Shown here in pieces: positions 33,548 to 42,911 of a stretch of DNA of 64,000 nucleotides (its first letter is position 1; every line of letters begins with the position of its first letter). The notes under the pieces were generated by a model. That model saw only the letters and a program-made list of their open reading frames with translations. It was not told where the DNA came from and did not search any database. The translations under genes and the position numbers were made by a program. The stretch is from Pseudoselenomonas ruminantium (lineage in GTDB: Bacteria > Bacillota > Negativicutes > Selenomonadales > Selenomonadaceae): assembly GCF_900104055.1 (NCBI RefSeq), contig NZ_FNJQ01000002.1, positions 88,904 through 152,903 of the forward strand, read 5' to 3'.

Positions 33548-33982
33548 ATGGCAACTAAGGACATTCAGAACGAGATTGACGAGGAAATGCAGGAAGCGGA
33601 TATTATCGCAAAGCTGATGGCGGCAGACCCGGACAACGTTCCGACTATGGTTATTCCGCTGGCACGTTTGGGGATTCCTGTTACGCTTAAGGCCCTCACG
33701 GGCAAGCAGGTTTCCCGCACCCGCGATCGCCACACGCAGACCATCAAGACCAAAAATGGCCCTGTTGACAAGCTGGATTCCGAGGCGTTCGGGATTGCCC
33801 TTATTGCGGCGTCCAGCGTGAAACCGAATTGGAACGACGCGAAATTGCTTGAAAAGTTCAAGGCGTCCAGCGCGAACGAGGTTATTAAGCGTCTTTTGCT
33901 TGCGGGCGAAATTCAGTTGCTTAGCGACGCGGTTCTTGAAGTTTCCGGCTATAATCTGTCCCTTGATGATGTAAAAAACTGA
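33548..33982 (+). CDS. Tail assembly chaperone, short form (XkdN-like)
   Basis: 144 residues (MATKDIQNEIDEEMQEADII ...). It sits between tube and tape measure genes. The gene ends GTA AAA AAC TGA, in which A AAA AAC is a canonical -1 slippery heptamer. This is the zero-frame product; some ribosomes should shift to give the longer form. Confidence 0.85.
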   Translation: MATKDIQNEIDEEMQEADIIAKLMAADPDNVPTMVIPLARLGIPVTLKALTGKQVSRTRDRHTQTIKTKNGPVDKLDSEAFGIALIAASSVKPNWNDAKLLEKFKASSANEVIKRLLLAGEIQLLSDAVLEVSGYNLSLDDVKN

Positions 33983-34164
33983 TTGCGGGCGGGAGTAACA
34001 TTTTATCGTTACTCCATGCCCTTAGTGTCAGACGGCACATCACACCGGGACAATTCTTTGCTATGCCAGCGATGGAGCAGAAATTTATGATTTGCTCCAT
34101 CTTGGTAGAGCTCGAAGCAGACGACGTGGTTATGAAAAAGATAGAGGCACAAAGAAATGGCTAG
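33548..34164 (+). CDS. Tail assembly chaperone, -1 frameshift long form (G-T like)
   Basis: join(33548..33979,33979..34164), 205 residues. After slippage the ribosome reads CTG ATT GCG, giving 61 further residues (LIAGGSNILSLLHALSVRRH, ITPGQFFAMPAMEQKFMICS, ILVELEADDVV...) and a TAG that overlaps the tape-measure start. The extension is free of stops and protein-like. Equivalent G-GT frameshifts are known between tube and tape measure genes of many tailed phages. Confidence 0.85.
33973..34015 (+). promoter_or_regulatory. Programmed -1 frameshift signal
   Basis: Slippery AAAAAAC at 33973-33979 in the frame A AAA AAC, 12 bases, then a perfect 8-bp hairpin: GGAGTAAC (33992-33999) with GTTACTCC (34008-34015). 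Slippery site, spacing and stem match the bacterial -1 frameshift design. Confidence 0.85.
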
Positions 34165-37100
34165 TGAAAAGGAATTTTACCGCTTAAACCTTGTCCTCGA
34201 TATGCAGGACAAGCTGACCAGCAGACTTTCGCGGGTAGACGGCAAAGTCAAGCAAGTAGAAAACAGCTTTAAGCGGACAGAGCGAGCCGTAGGAAGCCTC
34301 GGCAATGCGAGAGCAGAACCGAGGGTAACGGCGATGGTTGAAGAAGCAGAGCAGAACTTGAACCGGGTTGAGCGGGCTATCCGAAAGATTGACAGCTTAT
34401 TCGCAAGGGCTAAAATCGGAGCAGAGGACAAAACTCAGGGCAAGACGCAACAGGTACAGAGCAGGTTACGATCACTCACAAACAAGGCTTGGACGGTTAC
34501 GCTGGCATTAAAAGACAATGTCAGCGGCAAATTGTCAAGCATAAAGAACGGCCTGTCCTCTCCTATGGCGGCTATGGGCTTGGGCGCGGCGACAATGGGC
34601 GCGGGCGGCTTTCTGATTGATAGCGCGCAAAAGGCTATGGATTTCAGCTATCAGATTTCCAACATTCAGGCGTTGACAAACAAGACGCAGGAAGAATTGG
34701 CAGGCGTTAAGCAAAAGGCCCTTGACCTTGGCGCGGCGACGCAATTCTCCTCTACAGAAGCGGCGCAGGGCATGACGGAACTGTTAAAGGCAGGCATGAC
34801 CATTGAGCAGGTTATGAACGGCGCGGCAGACGCGGCCTTGAACTTGGCGGCGGCTGGCGAATTGTCTTTGCCGGAGGCGGCTGAAATTATGTCCACGGCT
34901 ATGAACTCTTTCGGACTTGAGAACGCGGCTCACGCGGCTGACATTTTGGCCGGGGCGGCGAACGCTTCCGCTACGGACGTTCACGAAATGAAATACGCCT
35001 TGGCAAGTGTGGCCTCGGTTGCGTCTGCTGTTGGTATGAGTTTTGACGACACCAACACGGCCTTGGCAGTATTCGCCAGCAAGGGCCTAAAAGGTTCGGA
35101 CGCAGGTACATCACTAAAGACGATGCTAATGCGGTTACAGCCGGAAACCAAAGCGCAGTATCAAGCCTTTGAAAAATTGGGCTTGTTGACCGAACAGGGA
35201 ACAAGCAAATTTTACGATGCCGAAGGCCGCATGAAGTCTTTGGCAGAAATTGCGGATTTGTTAAGCACCAGCATGAGCGGCTTGACGCAGATGGAACAGC
35301 AGTCGTTACTTTCCACGATGTTTGGCACAGACGCTATTCGAGGCGGCGCAATTCTCACGAAATTGGGCGGCAAGGGTGTTCGCGATATGGCTGGGGCCAT
35401 GACAGAGTACACGGCGGCAGAAGTGGCGCAGAAGAAGTGGGATAACGCGAAAGGCGACCTTGTCCGCTTACAGTCAGCTTTTCAGAATTTCCAGGTGCAA
35501 GCATTAGCACCGCTCGAACCCGCCATAAGCAAAGTTGCGAAGGGGTTATCCGACTTCTTTAGTGGCAATGTCGAAGGCGCGGCAGGGAGCATGGAAAACC
35601 TTTCAAACCGGATTGTCGGATTTATGGAAAGCCTTGAGAACGACGAACAATTTCAGGCTATGGATTGGGGCGACAAGATTGTTTACGTCCTAGACAAGAT
35701 GATTGCGGCGGTTGATGAATGGGTAAGCGGATCTGGCGGTCAGCAGTTCGGAAAGGTTCTTGAAAAGCTCGCGGAAATTGGCATGAGGGCTTTTATGGCC
35801 GCGCTTTTCGGATTGTTCAAGGGAGCAATGAAAAACCTGTTTGAAGGCAACTTCATAGGGGCGGCAGGGCTTGGCCTTGGCTTTACGATGTTAGGCGGCG
35901 GGAAGGTTCTCGGAGGCCTCGCAAGAGGCGCAAGGGCGGTCGGTCAATTTGCATTAGGAGGCGAAAGAGCCGGGGCGGTTTTCAACGACGCAAGAGCACT
36001 CGCGCAGGAAAGTGGCCGGGGCAGAATTATGTCCATGGTTGACGCGGCGCGGTTCACAGTCGAAACAAGCCCCATAGGCAGGGCAGTCGCCGGCATTGCA
36101 GAAAGCCCGGCGGCAAGGGCGGTCGGCAAATTCGTCGGTAAGGCGGCGGCCCCGATTGCGGCAGTTACGGACGCTTATGACCTTGCTACCAGCGATAACA
36201 AAGGCGAAAAGGCCGGAGCTATTGCGGGCCATTGGGCAGGGGCGGCACTCGGAGCGAAAGCGGGCGCGGCAGGCGGTGCTACTATCGGCGCGGCGTTTGG
36301 CGGCATTGGAGCGGCCCCCGGTGCGGCTATCGGCGGTGCTTTAGGTGGCATTGCAGGATTTTTCGGCGGCGACAAAGTTGGCGGCATGATTGGCGACTTT
36401 ATGAGCAAGTTTGATTTCGCGCCTATCAAAGAGAAGGCCGCGAATACGTTCAACGGACTCAAAGAGCAAGCCGGAGCCATGTTCGAGGGAGCGAAAGAGA
36501 GAGCCGCAAAGGCCCTTGATTTTTCAGCAACCATCGACGTGGCAAAAGATAAATTCGCCAGCATGAAGGAAAGCATAGCGCAGACCTTCACGGCAGAAAA
36601 TATCGGATTTGCTATCGGCTATGCGCTGGAACGTCTTTCGATGTTACCCGACGAAGCAGAGCAGTACCTTACGCAGTTAGAGCAGGACATAGAGACATCT
36701 ATTTCCAATGCTATAACAGGCGCAGGGGTATGGTTCGATCAACTTGTCAGCGACGCGGGGAATTATTTCAACCAGCTTGTCACAGACGCAGGTACTTGGT
36801 TAAGCGGCCTGCCGGACGCTGTCAGCACATGGTACGAGCAGACCAAAGCAAGCGCAGTACAGCGGCTGGGAGAAATGGCAGACGAAACCTCGAAGTGGTT
36901 TTCAGAGTTGCCGGGGAGAGCTGAGCAGGGGTTAAGTAACCTTCTTTCGACTGTCTCTAATTGGTGTTCCAATATTGTTTCCGATGTTCGGAACTGGTTC
37001 AGTCAGATTCCGGGTATTATCGCGAACGCTTTCGACTCGGCGGCGTCGGCGGTTCGTAGCAAATGGGAAGCCCTCAAAGAGTCTGCAAGTAACTTTTCTT

Positions 37101-37648
37101 TCGGATTCGGCGCGGGACAAGCCGCGGCTCACAGAGGATTTGCAAACGGCGGTTTCGTGAACCGGGCAGAGACGGTCAACGTCGCAGAAGGGAACAGACT
37201 CGAAGCCATTATTCCCTTAGATCCGGCAATGAGGGCTAGGGGCGTTTCCTTGTGGCAACAGGCAGGTGCTTTACTCGGCATGAATACAGCCGATGTAGGA
37301 GGCGAGCAGGTTACACAGTCGCTTACGCAACAATTTGCACAAGCGACGACAAAAGACACCACCGCAAACGTTGGTAGCGGCGTATTCCAGCAGGTTGCGC
37401 AAATGTTGCAGAACGGCGGCGGGCAGGTTATCCCGACTATGTCCTCATTCCAGCCAGCTATGGCGGGGGCGGCAGGATTCAGCGCGGGCGGCAGTTCCGA
37501 CAACGGCGGCGGTAGCAACAGCAACAGTTTCAACTTTAGCGGCATGAGCGTTTCCTTCGGGAACAACATGAGCGAAGAAGATATGGCCGTAGCTATCGGC
37601 AAGCGGATCTTTGCCGAAATTAAACAGAGTTTCGAGAATAGGGGGTGA
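34157..37648 (+). CDS. Tail tape measure protein (TP901 family)
   Basis: 1163 residues, the largest phage gene. N-terminal coiled coil; TP901-type core near residues 150-430 (ALDLGAATQFSSTEAAQGMT, GAANASATDVHEM, LKTMLMRLQPETKA); then membrane-like Gly/Ala-rich segments (~690-760) and C-terminal repeats with Trp. It sets tail length and is probably injected. The start overlaps the frameshifted chaperone. Confidence 0.93.
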   Translation: MASEKEFYRLNLVLDMQDKLTSRLSRVDGKVKQVENSFKRTERAVGSLGNARAEPRVTAMVEEAEQNLNRVERAIRKIDSLFARAKIGAEDKTQGKTQQVQSRLRSLTNKAWTVTLALKDNVSGKLSSIKNGLSSPMAAMGLGAATMGAGGFLIDSAQKAMDFSYQISNIQALTNKTQEELAGVKQKALDLGAATQFSSTEAAQGMTELLKAGMTIEQVMNGAADAALNLAAAGELSLPEAAEIMSTAMNSFGLENAAHAADILAGAANASATDVHEMKYALASVASVASAVGMSFDDTNTALAVFASKGLKGSDAGTSLKTMLMRLQPETKAQYQAFEKLGLLTEQGTSKFYDAEGRMKSLAEIADLLSTSMSGLTQMEQQSLLSTMFGTDAIRGGAILTKLGGKGVRDMAGAMTEYTAAEVAQKKWDNAKGDLVRLQSAFQNFQVQALAPLEPAISKVAKGLSDFFSGNVEGAAGSMENLSNRIVGFMESLENDEQFQAMDWGDKIVYVLDKMIAAVDEWVSGSGGQQFGKVLEKLAEIGMRAFMAALFGLFKGAMKNLFEGNFIGAAGLGLGFTMLGGGKVLGGLARGARAVGQFALGGERAGAVFNDARALAQESGRGRIMSMVDAARFTVETSPIGRAVAGIAESPAARAVGKFVGKAAAPIAAVTDAYDLATSDNKGEKAGAIAGHWAGAALGAKAGAAGGATIGAAFGGIGAAPGAAIGGALGGIAGFFGGDKVGGMIGDFMSKFDFAPIKEKAANTFNGLKEQAGAMFEGAKERAAKALDFSATIDVAKDKFASMKESIAQTFTAENIGFAIGYALERLSMLPDEAEQYLTQLEQDIETSISNAITGAGVWFDQLVSDAGNYFNQLVTDAGTWLSGLPDAVSTWYEQTKASAVQRLGEMADETSKWFSELPGRAEQGLSNLLSTVSNWCSNIVSDVRNWFSQIPGIIANAFDSAASAVRSKWEALKESASNFSFGFGAGQAAAHRGFANGGFVNRAETVNVAEGNRLEAIIPLDPAMRARGVSLWQQAGALLGMNTADVGGEQVTQSLTQQFAQATTKDTTANVGSGVFQQVAQMLQNGGGQVIPTMSSFQPAMAGAAGFSAGGSSDNGGGSNSNSFNFSGMSVSFGNNMSEEDMAVAIGKRIFAEIKQSFENRG

Positions 37649-37654
37649 GTATTT

Positions 37655-38428
37655 ATGTTTGGAGGCATAGGGCTTTCAAATTACAGAGTTAAGGACGCTT
37701 TTACAACAGGCGTTCTTAATGGGCAGGGACTTGCGAGCATAGCCGGAGGACTTCTCAATGAGGCCCTTGGCCTCAGCACGTTTGTCAATACCGTAAATTG
37801 TTATGTCATTGACCAGCAGACGGGCATAGAACTTCAACTCCCTGTCAACCCGGAGAAAATCAAGGTTAGGTGGGGGAGAAAGACCGAGACTGTCAACATT
37901 TTGAACCTTGGCGAAGTAGACTTTACCACAGGCGACAAACTGACAGAGGTTTCTTTCGAGAGCTTTTTCCCGGCGCAGTATGTTCCAACGTATTGCGTCA
38001 TGGCAACACCACCGACGCCTGACAGCGCGAACGCAGTTATGAACGCTTGGAAAAGTCGATTCCAGGAGCCGAAGAAGGGCCTTAAGGATCCGATACAGCT
38101 TATTATTACGGGGGCGCAGGATATAAATATGCTGTGCTTGTTATCTTCTTATGAGTCTGATGAGCACGGCGGCGAGCCGGGGGACATTTATTACAAAGCC
38201 ACCTTTCGAGAGTGGAGAGAGATAAACGTCCGCAAGGAGTCAGAGGAAAAGCAAAATCCCCGCGTTAATATGCAACCCCGGCCTACATTGGTAAAAATGC
38301 CAATGGGCGTCGGCGGGATTTTCGGGCAGGACGAGGCATTATGGAAAATTGCCAAAGGCAATTTAGGGAGTGGCGCAAAGTGGAAAACGCTTGCGGGTAG
38401 CGTAGTAGGGGGCGCGGTTCGGTTATGA
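37655..38428 (+). CDS. Baseplate/tail protein, XkdP-like
   Basis: 257 residues. After a short N-terminus, the core QLPVNPEKIKVRWGRKTETV and VNILNLGEVDFTTG matches the N-terminal domain of XkdP-type proteins, which pair with the hub gene next door. No LysM domain is visible at the C-terminus, unlike many XkdP proteins. Confidence 0.75.
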   Translation: MFGGIGLSNYRVKDAFTTGVLNGQGLASIAGGLLNEALGLSTFVNTVNCYVIDQQTGIELQLPVNPEKIKVRWGRKTETVNILNLGEVDFTTGDKLTEVSFESFFPAQYVPTYCVMATPPTPDSANAVMNAWKSRFQEPKKGLKDPIQLIITGAQDINMLCLLSSYESDEHGGEPGDIYYKATFREWREINVRKESEEKQNPRVNMQPRPTLVKMPMGVGGIFGQDEALWKIAKGNLGSGAKWKTLAGSVVGGAVRL

Positions 38429-39438
38429 TTCAACCGGGAGTATGCAAATACGATGTTATTCTGCAAGACAAGTATTACTTGCGGGAATGTATTCAGAGTA
38501 TCGAGCTTGAAGATAGGCTTGACGAAATAGCATATTGTGCGAAGGTAAAGCTGGCAGTTCCGGGAGATCAATTCACGGGACTGCCTAAAATATTGCCGGG
38601 AATGGAAATAAGAGTCAGCGGCACAAAGTTCGGGGAAGATAAATATTCGTATATTATCCAGCCGGGCGTGGTGTGGACTGTCGATATCGAGAACCGGGCA
38701 AGGCGTAACTGGAATTTGACCATTTACGACCGAACAATTTACCTCGCAAAAAGCAAAGATGAGTTTCTTTTCAAAGAAGGGGAGACAGCCACAGACCGCA
38801 TAAAGAAAATTTGCGGGCAATGGAATATCCCTATTGCGAGCCTTCCTAACACCGGGCAGGCACTCGCGAAGGAAGCCAGCCGCGTAAGCCCTATATGGAG
38901 CATTATGAAAAAAGCCCTTGTGGAGACAGGGAGCAAAAGCGGTAAACTGTATACCGTCAGAATGCAACCGAACGGCCTAGAGCTTTTCGAGATTGGTTCA
39001 AACAAAGATGTTTGGGTATTTGAGTTTGGGGCGAACTTGCGGACAGTATCGCAAAGGCAGACGCTTGACGGGGCCTGCACAAAGGTAAAGGTGCTGGGGA
39101 AGAAGTCAAAAGACAGTTTATCCCCGGTTTCCTCTACGGCGACCGCTGACACGGACAAGTACGGAACCATACAAGAGATTATCCAAGACGAAAAAGCCAT
39201 AGACGCGGGCACAGCTAACCAAAAAGCAGAAAACACGCTTGGCGGGATTCAGGAAGTTGTCAAAGTCGAGGCGATTGACATCAACACCATACGCAAGGGT
39301 GACAAGGTTATCGTGCAAGGCTGGGAAGATGGGTTATACGTTATCAGCGTCCGGCACGAGCTTGGAAGCCCCGGAAAAATGCAAATGGAGCTTGCGCCTT
39401 TGAACTATATCCGAAGGAGGTATTTCCGTGAAAGATAA
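38425..39438 (+). CDS. Baseplate hub protein, XkdQ-like
   Basis: 337 residues overlapping the previous stop. Pattern of XkdQ/gpD-like hubs: SIELEDRLDEIAYCAKVKLA, LPGMEIRVSG, YDRTIYLAKSKDEFLFKEGE (domain II), and a C-terminal IRKGDKVIVQGWEDGLYVIS barrel. It forms the spike-bearing hub. Confidence 0.82.
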   Translation: MIQPGVCKYDVILQDKYYLRECIQSIELEDRLDEIAYCAKVKLAVPGDQFTGLPKILPGMEIRVSGTKFGEDKYSYIIQPGVVWTVDIENRARRNWNLTIYDRTIYLAKSKDEFLFKEGETATDRIKKICGQWNIPIASLPNTGQALAKEASRVSPIWSIMKKALVETGSKSGKLYTVRMQPNGLELFEIGSNKDVWVFEFGANLRTVSQRQTLDGACTKVKVLGKKSKDSLSPVSSTATADTDKYGTIQEIIQDEKAIDAGTANQKAENTLGGIQEVVKVEAIDINTIRKGDKVIVQGWEDGLYVISVRHELGSPGKMQMELAPLNYIRRRYFRER

Positions 39439-39817
39439 CCCTTTCAAACAGCTTGCAGGCCTCCTTGACGACCAAATGAAGAATAGGGCCGAGCAAGGCA
39501 TTAAAGGCCAATGGAGCCAGCACGAACTTGGGACGATTGTTTCGGGGCTGGGATTGAAGTTAGACAATTTCGCCCATGTTATCTACGACTATCAGGTCAA
39601 CCGGGTACTGACTCTTGCGGAGCCGGATTTCACGAATACGGAGCCTGTTGGGGGCGGTAGCGGTTATGCGGAGTTTCAGACGCACGACCACCCGGTCATT
39701 ACCCCGCAACAGCTTTTGCCGCTTCATGTAGGCGACCGGGTATTAGTTGCGCCTGTCGATAACGGGCAGACTTTCGTCGTGGAATGCGTAATTGTTCCGG
39801 GGCCGGGAGGCGGTTGA
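39428..39817 (+). CDS. DUF2577 family baseplate protein, XkdR-like
   Basis: 129 residues. A helical N-terminus is followed by an OB-like barrel (LPLHVGDRVLVAPVDNGQTF, VVECV). Order XkdQ-XkdR-XkdS is conserved. RBS GGAGG lies within the upstream gene. Confidence 0.78.
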   Translation: MKDNPFKQLAGLLDDQMKNRAEQGIKGQWSQHELGTIVSGLGLKLDNFAHVIYDYQVNRVLTLAEPDFTNTEPVGGGSGYAEFQTHDHPVITPQQLLPLHVGDRVLVAPVDNGQTFVVECVIVPGPGGG

Positions 39818-39819
39818 TT

Positions 39820-40281
39820 ATGGCTGAAAATTTATTTCCTACGGTTGGTGTGGAGGCGGCAGAATTTGACGACGAAGATACGGCGGCGAACGGCGACGCT
39901 ACATACGGTTCAACCGTGCAATTTGATTTTGAAAAACATGAGTTTATTCTTTCCCCCACAGGAAAGCAAAAGGAAGTAGAAAACGGTGACGCTTGGGGCG
40001 AATGGTGTGTAAAAGCACTATGTACGGAGAGATTCAATTACCTCATTTACGATTCAAACTACGGGGAGGAAATAGATACCCTGTTAGGGCAGAGCCGCCC
40101 GCATGAAGTTATTGAGTCGGAAATAAAACGTATGGTAAAAGAATGTTTGATGTGTGACGCAAGAACAGCCAGCGTCAGCGAGTTTGCTTTTCAATGGGTG
40201 GAAGATGGCATTATTTTTTCCTGTCGTATTACAAATACGCTGGGGGACGATATGACTTTAACAAGGAAGGTGGTGCGATAA
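39820..40281 (+). CDS. DUF2634/gp25-like baseplate wedge protein, XkdS-like
   Basis: 153 residues from ATG 39820 (GGGAGG upstream). An acidic N-terminus precedes the gp25-like region (WGEWCVKALCTERFNYLIYD, EIDTLLGQ, EIKRMVKECLMCD). Structural wedge component of the baseplate. Confidence 0.82.
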   Translation: MAENLFPTVGVEAAEFDDEDTAANGDATYGSTVQFDFEKHEFILSPTGKQKEVENGDAWGEWCVKALCTERFNYLIYDSNYGEEIDTLLGQSRPHEVIESEIKRMVKECLMCDARTASVSEFAFQWVEDGIIFSCRITNTLGDDMTLTRKVVR

Positions 40282-40284
40282 TGT

Positions 40285-41409
40285 ATGAGTACAGAGAACC
40301 CGGATTATTTGAAGGAGGCCGATACCACAGAAGAAGCCATAAGAGACCGACTTTTAAGCAACGTTACAGACGGCGTGGACAAGAGTCAAGGCTCGTATGT
40401 ATGGGACGCGCACGCGCCCGTAGCTATTGAGCTTGTATTTGTTGCTATGGCTTTACAGAAGGCACTTAAGCTGGGGTTTGCGGAAACGACCGATATTGAC
40501 CACCTTACCATGAGGGCCAGCGAACACGGCGTACAACGAAAAGAAGCAACCTACGCAACAGGGACAATTCACATCGTTGGTACACCGGGGACAATTATCC
40601 CGCTGGGATTCAGGCTTGCCACAGAGGCCGACGCTGATATTGGAGTTGAAAGCGTGTTCTTTGAAACCACGGCAGAGGTTACTTTGCCAGCAGGGGGCGC
40701 GGCAGATATTCCAATAAAGGCCACAGAGGCAGGCAAGGCCGGGAATGTAGCGGCTGGGTGCATTGTGGTATTAGCGCAAAGCAGGGACGGCGTGACGAGC
40801 GTCACGAACCCCACAGCCACCACAGGCGGGACAGAGAAAGAAGATTATGAGTCCCTCCTTTCCCGGTATTTGACCAAAGTAAGAAACCCCGGCACGTCGG
40901 GGAACGCGGACGACTACCAGCAATGGGCGTTGAGTGTTCCGGGCGTTGGCGGGGCTCATGTCAAGCCGTTGTGGGCGGGGGAGGGGACTGTCAAGGTTAT
41001 TATCATTGACGAGAACAAAGAACCTGCAAACGCGGATCTTGTTGCGGCGGTTCAAAATTATCTTATGGTTGACGCGGGCTCAGGGGATAGGAAAGCCCCC
41101 ATAGGGGCCACGGTTACAGTAGCTCCGGCAACCATTGTGACCATTGATGTGGAAGCCGCAGTCATTTTAGGACAGGGCGAAGCATTAGCGACGGTTCAAG
41201 AGGCTTTTGAGACCGCATTGAAAACCTACCTCCGGCGAATTGCATTTCAGGTGGGGACGATTCGCTACGCGCGCATAGGAGCAACCTTGCTGGATATTGA
41301 CGGCGTAGTTGATTACAGCAGTCTTAAGGTCAACGGGGAGGAAGATAATATTTCTGTCGGCAACGAAGATGTTGCCATATTGGGGACGGTGACGCTCCAT
41401 GCCGAATAA
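40285..41409 (+). CDS. Baseplate J-like protein, XkdT/gp47 family
   Basis: 374 residues. Typical features: DRLLSNVTDGVDKSQGSYVW at the N-terminus, LDHLTMRA-type motif (DIDHLTMRASEHGVQRKEAT), TEAGKAGNVAAG, YLTKVRNPGTSGNADDYQQW and VVAAVQNYL-like end. A wedge protein that connects baseplate to fibres. Confidence 0.9.
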   Translation: MSTENPDYLKEADTTEEAIRDRLLSNVTDGVDKSQGSYVWDAHAPVAIELVFVAMALQKALKLGFAETTDIDHLTMRASEHGVQRKEATYATGTIHIVGTPGTIIPLGFRLATEADADIGVESVFFETTAEVTLPAGGAADIPIKATEAGKAGNVAAGCIVVLAQSRDGVTSVTNPTATTGGTEKEDYESLLSRYLTKVRNPGTSGNADDYQQWALSVPGVGGAHVKPLWAGEGTVKVIIIDENKEPANADLVAAVQNYLMVDAGSGDRKAPIGATVTVAPATIVTIDVEAAVILGQGEALATVQEAFETALKTYLRRIAFQVGTIRYARIGATLLDIDGVVDYSSLKVNGEEDNISVGNEDVAILGTVTLHAE

Positions 41410-42895
41410 TTTAACCAGGTTCGAGGAAATGATGAGCTTTTTGCCTTGGTATTATCAAGACAGCAAAATCATGAACGGGATCATGCAAGGAGACGCAAAA
41501 GAGGTTGAGGCTATACGAGAGAAGATCCTTTTCATATTGTCTCAATATTATGTGGACACCGCGACCGAATACGGGCTTAACCTTTGGGAAAGGGAGCTGG
41601 GTATAACCCCCAGCGAAGGAGCGAGCAAAGAACTGCGACGGGCACAAATTAAGGCCAAACTTCAAATGACCACGATCATGACACCGAAACAGATTGAGAG
41701 CATTGCAAACCTGTTTACGAAGGAGGGCCTAGCAACAGTTTCGGAAGTCCCGAAAAGTTATCATTTCCATGTAAAGGTTCCTTACACGGATCTAAAATGG
41801 CCGAAGGAACTTAAGGAGGCCATTGAGAAGGCAAAGCCAGCGCACCTTGGGTACGATGTTATTTTGTCGTGGGGGCGGCGTTTCTTCTTGAATTGCGCCG
41901 GAGGCGTTATTAAAACGACAATTCCGGGCGAGACTTGGACGGAGACACAGAACCATATCATATTTGACAACGGCCTAAACGGGGCCGGAGAGACGGAAAC
42001 CATTACCCACACCGACACCACAGAAACACAGCATAAAAGCTATTTGTTTAGTTCCGGCACGATGAACGGACGCTTAAACCTCAACGACTCCGGGGACTTT
42101 TCCCGCAAGGAAAGAGACGTAGGCGGCGACATTACAGAGAGCTGGCTCGTGTTTACGGGTGGGCGCACCAATTCACGAGCTTCCCCACGGCTCAATGACG
42201 CACCCACAAAGCAGGAAAGCAAGACCTACCATGTAGCGGATTGGAGAGAGGTTATCAGCCGACACGGCAAGGCCCTCAACGCGGCAGGGGGCGGCAAGGA
42301 AAAGATCTGGACAACCACAGAAACCCACACGACAGCAGAGCGCAGATATAAGCGGCCTGCTCCTTACTATGCCTTGAATAAGGCGGGCAATGTTACAGTT
42401 ACCCGGAAGGATGTCGGGGAAGATGTGGAGATTCAGGAAATTATCTTTACCGGGGGCACGCTTAACGGCGGCACTCCCCAGCACCACACCGAACAGCACA
42501 CAGCCACAAAGACCACCCGCTACGTCGTATTCACGGCGGCAGGGCGGCTCAATGCGAAGAAGGCCCCGACCTTGAACGGCTCCCAATCGGAGACACGGAC
42601 AGAGTCGCGGGAGATTCAGACGGAAAAGGCATACGTCACGTTCGCAGGCGGCACGCTTAACGGTGGCCTTATGAATAACAGGGCGGCACACACCACCCGG
42701 ACGCAGGTTATCCATATTCCGAAATGGCGTGATGTTGTCAAGCGGGGCGGAGCAACCACCCTCAATGCGGTCAAGCACCACAGCTACACGGTAGAGATTC
42801 AGCATAGTACACCCGGCAGGATTGAAAAGAAGTTCTCCCCGAAACGGGGCACGCTCCTAAACAATCATGCGGTGCTGGGTTACATGACACTTTAA
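41399..42895 (+). CDS. DUF2313/YmfQ (XkdU)-like baseplate protein with repeat-rich C-terminal extension
   Basis: 498 residues, against ~190 for ordinary family members. Residues 1-160 are the YmfQ/XkdU domain (MMSFLPWYYQDSKIMNGIMQ, LNLWERELGI, PAHLGYDVIL). The other ~340 residues are a set of imperfect repeats of the form (V/I)xFxxGTLNGG followed by Thr/Lys-rich strands. They look like a beta-structured stalk or fibre attachment segment. Confidence 0.75.
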   Translation: MPNNLTRFEEMMSFLPWYYQDSKIMNGIMQGDAKEVEAIREKILFILSQYYVDTATEYGLNLWERELGITPSEGASKELRRAQIKAKLQMTTIMTPKQIESIANLFTKEGLATVSEVPKSYHFHVKVPYTDLKWPKELKEAIEKAKPAHLGYDVILSWGRRFFLNCAGGVIKTTIPGETWTETQNHIIFDNGLNGAGETETITHTDTTETQHKSYLFSSGTMNGRLNLNDSGDFSRKERDVGGDITESWLVFTGGRTNSRASPRLNDAPTKQESKTYHVADWREVISRHGKALNAAGGGKEKIWTTTETHTTAERRYKRPAPYYALNKAGNVTVTRKDVGEDVEIQEIIFTGGTLNGGTPQHHTEQHTATKTTRYVVFTAAGRLNAKKAPTLNGSQSETRTESREIQTEKAYVTFAGGTLNGGLMNNRAAHTTRTQVIHIPKWRDVVKRGGATTLNAVKHHSYTVEIQHSTPGRIEKKFSPKRGTLLNNHAVLGYMTL

Positions 42896-42911
42896 GGAGG
42901 ATTGAAAGACA

